A stretch of DNA of 64,000 bases from Bimuria novae-zelandiae CBS 107.79 (Eukaryota; Ascomycota; Dothideomycetes; Pleosporales; Didymosphaeriaceae), in NCBI GenBank assembly GCA_010015655.1, contig ML976662.1:618818-682817 (forward strand). The letters are read 5' to 3'. Of this stretch, positions 55,939 to 64,000 are shown in pieces. The position numbers were made by a program, and so were the translations under genes. The notes under the pieces are model-generated. The model did not search any database. It saw nothing but the letters and a program-made list of their open reading frames with translations, and was not told the origin of the DNA. How positions within the stretch are numbered: position 1 is the stretch's first letter; every line of letters starts with the position of its first letter.

Positions 55939-57059
55939 TATATAGTATAAATAAGAGAATTTAAAAAAGACCCTGCATAAAGTCCTTAAGGCTATAATTA
56001 ATAAGCTTACATTTATATAGAAAGCTCTAGGCCTAGAATTTTAAGGCAAAGTATTACTATATTTTACTATTATATAAACCTATAGAGGGTAACTAAAGCT
56101 TAAATAAGCTATATTCTTAATTAAACCTTTATATAAAGCTCTATTTAGTAACCTTTACGCATTACTCTAAGTTATAATTAATAAATAAGCTAATATATAC
56201 CTACTTAATCTAGTTAATTTATACTGTATAGATTATAGATATAGATTAGCGTCTTGTATATAAAAATATACCTAGCTAAGATTTACATTGCGCGGAAGAG
56301 TTTTCTAAGGATTATATAAACTTAGGTTGTCCTTACAATTAATATTAAGACCCTATATAGTAGTTAAGAAATACTTTATATATTAAAAAAATACTAGTTA
56401 TTTAATTACCTCTACACCAACCTTACGCGTGCGACTTAATAATATATTACTATTTATAAAGGACTTTATAATAAAATCCTCTTATAAGAAGAGGTTACTG
56501 CGTATATCTAAGAGTTTAAGAGGGGGTTAGAGCATAAAGAAGATGACCTGTACGAAGATAAACTAAACATAAATAAGGAAGAAGGGGAAGAAGCTATCCA
56601 CTACCTTACTACTACTATATACCTCTACTATACGACGGGGGAGGATATATATAGTATTAAAGCTAAGGGATATGCTAAATAGTTTATTCTTAAAGACTAA
56701 TACTATATAGCCTACTAAGGAGAACTCTAGGACATAGGTATAACTAAGGTTTTAATAGTTAAAAGAGCGTAACTAGAGGCGTACGTATAAGAAAACCCTT
56801 ATATAAAGATTAACTAAATACTAAGCTAGGCTAATATTAGTTTTAGTAGCTAAGGCGTAAAAGGATTAATTAATACTATACAAATTAATAATCCCCTTAA
56901 ATTTATTATATACTATATTTTTAATATACTAACGCCTTTCTTTTTTTATTTTATAAACGTAGATTAACTTAGTGCGTACTTTAATAATGTCCTAAACGTT
57001 ATTATACATAAGAATAGTACGATAGTCCCTATTATACGTAAATAAGAACACCCGTACTT

Positions 57060-59910
57060 TAACGTTAGTAAAAAAGAAGCTATATTATTTCTTACTAAAA
57101 CTAAACTTTGCTGCCTTTATTAAAGATTTAGACACTCCTGTATAGAATAGCTTTATAAGATATTTATAAGAGCTAGGCACGATGTTAATACATTTATACT
57201 AAAAAAGATTAAGAAATTCTACTATATATACTAATTATATAACTAAGCACTACGCTAGTTTAAGTTTTCTATTAAAAATAACTTATACTTTAACTATAAA
57301 ATTATTATTAATATTATATAAATTAGTAATAAAGATATATTATACGTTAATAACGCAGTAACTTCCTTTTAGGCGGCTACCTTCTTAAAATCTATATCTA
57401 CACGTAATACATAGGAGGCCCTTAGCAAGTGTTAGATAAATATATACTAAAGACTACTAGACTATATCGCACATAACCCTAGTATAAACTTTACTTTTAA
57501 AGATTTCTAAAACCGTGCGAAGATTATAAAAGCTATATATAAGTAGATACTAGTTAAGGCATACTAGGTAGTAAGAAAAATTAAATACGTGTATGCTTCT
57601 CTTTATTATATATTTAATATTTTTAGGCTAAACTTAAAGACTATATAGATAATAAAGCTATCCTTTAGATAGCTATTAAAGCCCTTAATAATATAGCTAG
57701 CCTAAATAGTTTTATACTAACTTTGCTGATCTTTAGTACATACCTAAGAATTAATCGAGATTTATCACCATCGCCCGACATCACCGTACGAGCCCAGGCT
57801 ATACAAAAGGCGATAAAAACGCTGCAGAATAAATAAGCCAAGGTAGATATTAATCGTGCGATTAATATGTAGAATGGACCGAGGTTGTACAACGTCTTAA
57901 GCCTTTTACTTAGCTCTAAAGTAATAACATAGAGGGAGAAGAAGGGATAGATTAGCCTATATAAAATTACAGGTATTAAGGACAAAAATATTATTATTAA
58001 AGTAGAAAATAGTTTTATTAAACTCTATTATATGGAAGCTAACTTATATTACTATATAGAGGAAGAAAAGATTACTAAATAGCCTTAAGAGCTTATAGAT
58101 CTAGACAAACTAAAACTAGTATAAAGTGAATAGCCACCTACTAGGAAAAGAGAAAGGCTAAAGAAAAATATTATATAAAATACTATAATACTAGTATAAA
58201 ATAACTTTTTCTTAAATAATAATATTTAAGGCAGCAATATCCCCGCATAAAAAGATAACTAAACTATATAAAGAAGTAATTAGTAGCGCTAGCTTATTAA
58301 TAGGAATATTTAATAAGTATTCCTTACTTAGAAGGAGAGAGATAATTTTATACTAGCTCTAAAGCTACGTGCAGATAGTATTATTACTACCTTAAAAGAA
58401 CCTTTTAAAAAATCTAATTATATAGAGATAGATGCCCTTATTATAAATAATATATTTAAAATTCTATTCTATAACCTATTTAAGTACTTAGGACGGATCT
58501 TTAACCTTTACCTTATATAAAAAGTTAAGGGTAAAACAACTAAACTATATAAAAAGTCCTGCCTAGTTTTTGCTAGCTATTTAGATATAAAAAAGGGCAA
58601 GATACTTATATAATTACTTATAATTTAAAGGATAAGCTGGCGATTAATCCTTACTATTAAAGTAAGCCTTAAAGTATTATATAGGATATATTTTAAATTA
58701 CGCGACATTACTTATGTATATATTTAGTCTACTAATAAACTGCTTCGCACGCTCTATGCTAAACTACTAAAGGAAATACGCTAGAGCTTCCTACTAAACA
58801 CAATCTTCTGCATTGTACGACCACTCTATAGTGTAGTAGAATCTGGCCTGTACTAGTTTAAAATATACTATAACTACTATAAGGACAAGCTTAGCATGCA
58901 TATCTTATTGTATAACTTATACTTATTAATTATAAATAAAGGGGAATATATCTTTAGGATTACTAGCCTATAGATAGATAATACCTTAAGTATCGTGACG
59001 AAGGATTTCGCATAAAGAGAAGAAGAGGAACTAAAGAAGGTAAAGCTCTATATAAAAGATCAGATTATCTTAGTAAAGAAGTAGCCTATTAAGTTTAATA
59101 ATAATAGAATTAAACTTACGCACGATAAAATAATTCTTACTTAAAAAGTATAAGTAAGCTACCTTTGCACGATTAATTTAGAAGATAAAGACGCTATATA
59201 ATAATATGCTAAGTAGCGTACAAGAGGTGCATATATCGTATTTATATATTAACTTGAGGTAGTATTTAATCTCTTTATTATTATATAAACTATAGATCCT
59301 TCGCACGACAATATTAAGGCATTTAATATATAAATTTAGTAGTAAATTAATAACAGCGATCGCGGTCTTACTTTTATACTATTATAGCTTAATCGTGCGA
59401 AGCTATTTATCTTTATAAATAGCTTATTTACTAATAATAAGGACCTAAGCTTATAGCTTAGTTTCCTTATTATGCTAGGCACTAAGCACCGTATAGAGGT
59501 TAGATATAATATTAAAATCTTTAGGAACATCGTGCACTAGAATACTACTAAATATAAAAGAGTAATAAGGAGTATCCTTGCTAGTAAACTATATAGTATA
59601 GTAAAAAGTTTTAATAATGCTATTACTCTTAGTATAACTCTTTAATAGATTATACGCACTCTTAACCTGCCTATAATCTTTATAGTTATTTATATAAATT
59701 TAAAGGTACTATATAATTACCTAATTAAGCTAAGGACTATAAATAAGAAGAGGCTTATAATTAATATTATATCGCTTAAGAAATTATCCGAGAATAGGGA
59801 GATTATAAAAATTTAGTAGATTAATAGTAAAGATAACACTGCTAACGCTTATACAAAGAACACTCTAAACTAAGCCCTTAAATCCTTAGTTTTAACTAAC
59901 TATTTAGTAA
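57060..59910 (+). pseudogene. Copia pol remnant (integrase, RT, RNase H)
   Basis: Around 57080-57200 the GAG-pre-integrase/zinc region reads KTKLCCLY.RFRHSCIE.LYKIFIRARHDVN, from an ancestral LHRRFGHP-like block. The end of the integrase near 57720-57860 resembles fungal copia elements. RT pieces appear at 58695-58990: RDITYVYI.ST, RPLYSVVESGLY and IDNTLSIVTKDFA (from a VDD box). RNase H reads SILASKLYSIVKSFNNAITL near 59570 and INSKDNTANAYTK near 59820, the usual end of copia pol. Stops occur every few codons at sites of former Gln, Arg and Trp. Confidence 0.75.
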
Positions 59911-60262
59911 TTACTATAGAAGTATTAGTAGACTATCTAGAGCCTATATAAAAGGGTACTAACTAACTAAGTCCCTGTATAAGACTATTTTCTTTACACA
60001 CACTTTTATTTAAGTGATTTATTTTTAGATTATCCTATTTAACTACTATACAAAAGAGAAAAGAGCTAGAGAATTATATAATAGGATTTATGAAGAGGGA
60101 TACTAAAGAATAAAAAGTAAAGAGAGAGGGAAGACTATAGCATTACTAAGGTAAGTTATTTATAGGGGAATAGGTAGTATGCAATTAGAGGGACCTATAT
60201 AAAAGAAAAGGAGGTAACTAGTATAGAAGGTAACTTTTTAAATAAAAATAGAAAGTTGCTAG

Positions 60263-60529
60263 TGTCCGTACGTAGCAGCGTTACGGTCGGAATACTAGCT
60301 ATCGCGCGAGAAGGATGCACGTGCACGTGCGCAAACAGCCGTGCGCGAACAGCCGTGCGCGAACATGTACATATTCTCCTTTTCGTCCGTACGACAAACA
60401 AGATAAGCAAGAACCAGATATTATTGCCCACCCCTACCATCCGTACGCTGTGCACACCGTACACTACTCTTGCTCTTGCTACTTAAGTGCTCATCCCATA
60501 AGTAGCTAGCTAAAAGAGCCCATTCAACA
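60263..60529 (+). repeat. 3' LTR of copia element
   Basis: The 267-bp copy contains the 14-bp unit ACAGCCGTGCGCGA twice in tandem, explaining its extra length over the 5' LTR. It keeps the TG...CA ends. Confidence 0.92.
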
Positions 60530-60534
60530 GTTAT

Positions 60535-61111
60535 AGCTCTTATAGCTATCTATAATAAATAGCCTATATATACCCTATATATAGCGATTTATACTCGCGT
60601 TATAGTACTTAATTTATATAACTTTAAGCTTATTTATTATCTAGCTATTCTTAGAAACTATAATCCTTTATTAAGGAGGTAGGTTATCTTTAGTATACTA
60701 GCTAGTAAAGTATATTTTCATTTAAAAAATAATAAAAGGTAAGATATTTTACCCCGCGCTACTAATATTTAATATTGTTAATATTTACTTTTTATTATTT
60801 TCTTGTACCTATTTAAGCTTCTTACGCCTTTTAGAGCTAGTAATAACCTTTTAGCTTGTTAAAATTTTATATATTTTTTATCTTATATGCCGTACTTCGC
60901 CTTTATATTTTATATTAGTTAAAACTAATATAATATAATAATAAGAATTTTATATAGTATTCTTAAGTAGTCTAGCTTATAATTAAACCTTATTATAAGC
61001 TTAAGTGTATACTTCATAAAGCTTAATAACTAATTTTTACTAACTTAGCTTTAGTTGCGCGTAGCTAGTACAGCATTTATTATATTTTAAACTTATGTAA
61101 GAATTATAAGG
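60535..61111. other. AT-rich DNA between retrotransposons
   Basis: TpA-rich sequence into which the copia element inserted. No gene or repeat end was recognised. Confidence 0.45.
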
Positions 61112-61450
61112 TGTTACGAGCTCAAGGAACCTAGACTGCGGCACCACCACAACCAAAGATGGATGGGGGAAGGTGGATAAGGTTGTACCACAGCTAGCCC
61201 GCAAGGACTCGCGGGGCCGCTTAGGTTAGCAGGAACCACGTGATCACGATCTGCCAAGAACCAGCTTTGATGCCAGATTAAAGGTAATCCGCCAAGAAAG
61301 AGGATAATTATCGGATTACCTAAAAATAAAGGAAGAAATAGACTAGTATATAGTATAATAATTCTTCTATTATTATTTCTTTTTTTATAGTTAACCTATA
61401 TATCTTCTGTGCAAGTACGTTCTCTATATAGACTAATAGTTATCTTATTT
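61112..61450 (+). repeat. Probable 5' LTR of a gypsy element
   Basis: A GC-balanced patch beginning TGTTACGAGCTCAAGG, the kind of start common in fungal gypsy LTRs, precedes gag-like sequence. The right end is uncertain and the partner LTR lies outside the window. Confidence 0.45.
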
Positions 61451-61599
61451 ATTGTAAAATTAGATTATATAGCCACGCGCTAAGTTATCGTATTAACTTA
61501 TATTATTAAATAATTTATAAGGTACTATTTTAGCCTTACTACCTTAATTTAGATTAGACTAAGGTATAAGCGCCTTTTAATACTTTAATTACCTTATAG

Positions 61600-62600
61600 T
61601 ATAATAGCTAGACTAAGCACGCCCTAGCTACTCTAGTAGTTAAGCCTATTACTACTTTAAGCTCTTTAGTTCCCACGGCCTAGAACGTGACTATAGAATA
61701 AGTAAAATAAATTAAGGAGCTATAAGAGCTTATAAAATAATTAACTAGCTAGGTTATAATAACTCTTAAATAATAACCTAAGATACCCTTGCCTAATCCT
61801 TATATTAGATAAAAGGGGCCTAAAACGTTCCTTACTAAAATAAAGTTATATATTTATTATAACTAAAAGAAGTTCCTAACGAAACAGGACTTAATCGTAG
61901 TAATAAGCATAAATATAAAGGGCAAGACTGATTAATAGATATATCCTATAACAAAGTAATATCTAGAGCATAATAGCGATCTAGATAAGTATAAGGAGCA
62001 CGTAAAGGAAGCCTTTACTAACTATAATATATTTAAGAAAGCGTTAGACAAAATATTTAGCACTATTAATAAAGAATATTAGGCTAAGCTATAACTACAA
62101 CGTCTATAATAAACTAAGTTAGTTAATAACTATATAGCTAAACTTAAACAGCTTTAATCCCTAATTAACTAGGACGAGTCACCACTTATAGTTATATACT
62201 ATAATAGCTTAAAGGAAGAAGTTAAGGATATACTAGTCTATACTTTATAAGCTATTTAGCTAAGAGAACTACAAACTAATGCCTAATAGGCTAATAATTA
62301 ACTTTAGGCATAATGCTAAGAACGCTAAAATAGAGAATAAGAATTTATAAAAAAAAGAAAAGTCTTATTCTTATCTATCTAAAACAAGATTTAGATAGAG
62401 ATGTTATTATAATTAATAAAGTCCGTTAGCACAAGAAACGGGCTAATAAGAATAAAAGCGCTATCTTTCTTAAGGAGAAATAGTAATAATTTAAGGATAA
62501 AGCATGCCTTCGCTATAATGAATAAAGGCACTATATAAGAGACTATAAGAAATAAAGGATAGAGGTTAATATAACTAACCTCTTTAATATAGTAATAGCT
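61600..62600 (+). pseudogene. Gypsy gag remnant with damaged zinc knuckle
   Basis: Readable blocks include TFLTKIKLYIYYN.KKFLTKQ, HVKEAFTNYNIFKKALDKIF and LVNNYIAKLKQL.SLIN.DESPLI, which fit the retrotransposon gag domain of fungal gypsy elements. At about 62503-62560 CLRYNE.RHYIRDYKK corresponds to a CCHC knuckle in which two Cys codons now read Tyr (TGT to TAT). Stops at former Gln and Trp codons show RIP. Confidence 0.7.
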
Positions 62601-63716
62601 ATATTTACCCTAGCTATAGACGAGGAAGACCTCTTATAAGAAATCCTTAACCTAATAAAATAGGTAGAGGAGCGAACGGGTCTATAGAAATATAAGATCT
62701 TTAGCTAATTAGTAGAAGGAACATGCTAGGTATATAATAATAAAATATATTACCTACCTTAGTATACAAAAAAGATAATTATATAAGGACTGCACGCTTA
62801 GGACGCCTATTAGCTAGCTAAAAAGTTATAAAAAATTCTAGCACACTACCTATGCTAAATTATAATAGTTAAGTAATATACACGTGCGGAATAGTAGTAA
62901 TATATAAAAAAGAATACTAATAGTACTATAAATGATAAGCTAAGTTAGCTTATATCCTTAAAAATTTAAACTATTATTAGCTAAGTAAGGATTAGTGCTA
63001 GGTATCTAATAACTACTATAAATACTTTATACTCTACGAAGTAAAATACTATAAGTAGAATAGTTAGCACAGGTGCTTTAGGTATACCTATAATATCTAC
63101 GCCTAGTAAAAATACGTAATTAGATAGTTTCTATAGGACATGGACCCTCGTAGCCCTAAGGACGTTATAGGAGTAACTTAAATAAAGTAAGAGAATCCTT
63201 ATATATTTATTTTAAAAAATAAGTATAGCCCTTAGTCCTTTATATATTTAAGTCTATAAAAGGAAGTAGCTTCCTCTAAAGACTAACTAAGCTATTATAA
63301 GCTTGCGATGCACGAGTGCCTAACTCTAAATTACTTTTAGTATAAAACCTTAGGAGTATATAAAACTAAAAGAATAAAAAAGGCCTATAAATTATACTAC
63401 TAATAATATAAGTAGTATAAGGCCTAAAAAATCTTAAGGATAGCATAAATTAAGAATTAAACCTAAGAGACTATAGGCGCAGATAGCAAACTAGAGGATT
63501 TAAAAAACTAAAACGCTATTAGGTAACAAGCTATACTAGTAATAATACTATCTTTATAGCTTATTAAGTCGACACTAACAAGGTAGAAGGACGCTTAATT
63601 AAGCCTATTATAATATATAAGTATTGTATAAAGGCACTTATTAACCTGGAGGCAAATACGTATTTAATATTTTTAAGAGTAGTTAAGAGATATAATATAC
63701 CTTATTGTAATAAAAG
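62601..63716. other. AT-rich RIP-degraded DNA, probably gypsy protease region
   Basis: This lies downstream of gag in the same orientation. No clear protease or RT motif was recognised. Confidence 0.4.
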
Positions 63717-64000
63717 TGTCGGTTCACAGGTAGCAAGGAATGAACAAGTAACTCTCTGTCTTTGGTATCTAGTGTCTCTATTTTCTGTGTGTTCTGTAAT
63801 AGTTCTATATACCTTCCTTCCAGTTCTCGTGGATGTGAGCGAGTACCAGGTGGTGTGGAGGCGAAGGGGTTTCGGTACAGTATNNNNNNNNNNAAGGGTA
63901 TAATTGGGTTACACAGTTCCCTTAGCGCGGAAGGCGAGGCAGTGCAGACACTGGCAGCTTTTCTTTTATAGTAAAATAAGTGTGGATCAGGTGTACACTT
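63717..64000. other. GC-balanced segment with assembly gap, possible LTR
   Basis: Starts TGTCGGTTCACAGG directly after RIP-type DNA and runs past the window end. A 10-N gap lies at 63884-63893. The sharp change suggests a younger insertion, perhaps an LTR, but no partner or target duplication can be seen. Confidence 0.35.

Larger units (their letters stand above)
52547..60529 (+). mobile_element. Ty1/copia LTR retrotransposon, RIP-degraded (7,983 bp)
   Basis: Direct LTRs at 52547-52799 (253 bp) and 60263-60529 (267 bp) begin TGTCCGTACG and end TTTAATA or TTCAACA. GTTAT flanks both sides (52542-52546, 60530-60534). The internal order is gag remnants, GAG-pre-integrase, integrase, RT, RNase H, which is the copia order. 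A pogo element is inserted in the gag part. Without it the retrotransposon is about 6.15 kb. Every frame has many TAA/TAG codons. Confidence 0.9.

Noticed and set aside
1..64000. tRNA, rRNA or CRISPR features
   Set aside because: I looked for T-loop words such as GGTTCGA, for 5S-like sequence and for spaced direct repeats on both strands and found none that hold up.

Overview
The window reads as nuclear DNA of a filamentous ascomycete (Pezizomycotina). A dothideomycete is my best guess, but this is inference. Genes carry short introns (mostly 43-61 bp) with GTRNGT donors and CTRAY branch sites. They lie in GC-balanced blocks that alternate sharply with AT-rich islands (about 19.5-30.4 kb, 36.5-37.9 kb, 51.2-63.7 kb). 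In the islands every old transposon frame is broken by TAA/TAG codons where CAA/CAG/CGA would be expected. This is the mark of repeat-induced point mutation (RIP).

Layout. 0-3.6 kb: three tandem minus-strand members of a small membrane-protein family, the first decayed. 4.6-12.5 kb: a membrane-anchored GH3 beta-glucosidase, then a divergent pair for the methylcitrate cycle (2-methylcitrate synthase and 2-methylisocitrate lyase) sharing one 565-bp promoter region. 13.3-16.6 kb: a PIF/Harbinger DNA transposon with both of its genes, terminal inverted repeats (TIRs) and a TAA target duplication. 16.9-19.4 kb: a coiled-coil protein converging on a TruB/Pus4 tRNA pseudouridine synthase. 19.5-36.5 kb: a nested transposon graveyard holding one pogo/Fot1 element, a gypsy pol interrupted by two solo LTRs, a LINE reverse transcriptase fragment, a pogo element whose two ends both derive from its 5' end, a second pogo element inserted inside that one, a MITE-like unit and a 5'-truncated aspartic-protease-like gene. 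38.4-48.1 kb: normal genes (a small charged protein, App1-type phosphatidate phosphatase, a short-chain dehydrogenase, Lsm1, and a spliced 141-residue protein). 48.1-51.1 kb: GC-balanced DNA without a gene I can defend. 51.2-64 kb: a complete but RIP-degraded Ty1/copia element (7,983 bp, GTTAT target duplication) carrying a nested pogo element, then the start of a gypsy element.

Functionally, the methylcitrate pair would clear propionyl-CoA in mitochondria. Pus4 and Lsm1 serve tRNA modification and mRNA decay. App1 acts in phosphatidate metabolism at membranes or actin patches. All exon coordinates were derived by reading splice sites and family alignments by eye. No search or computation was run.
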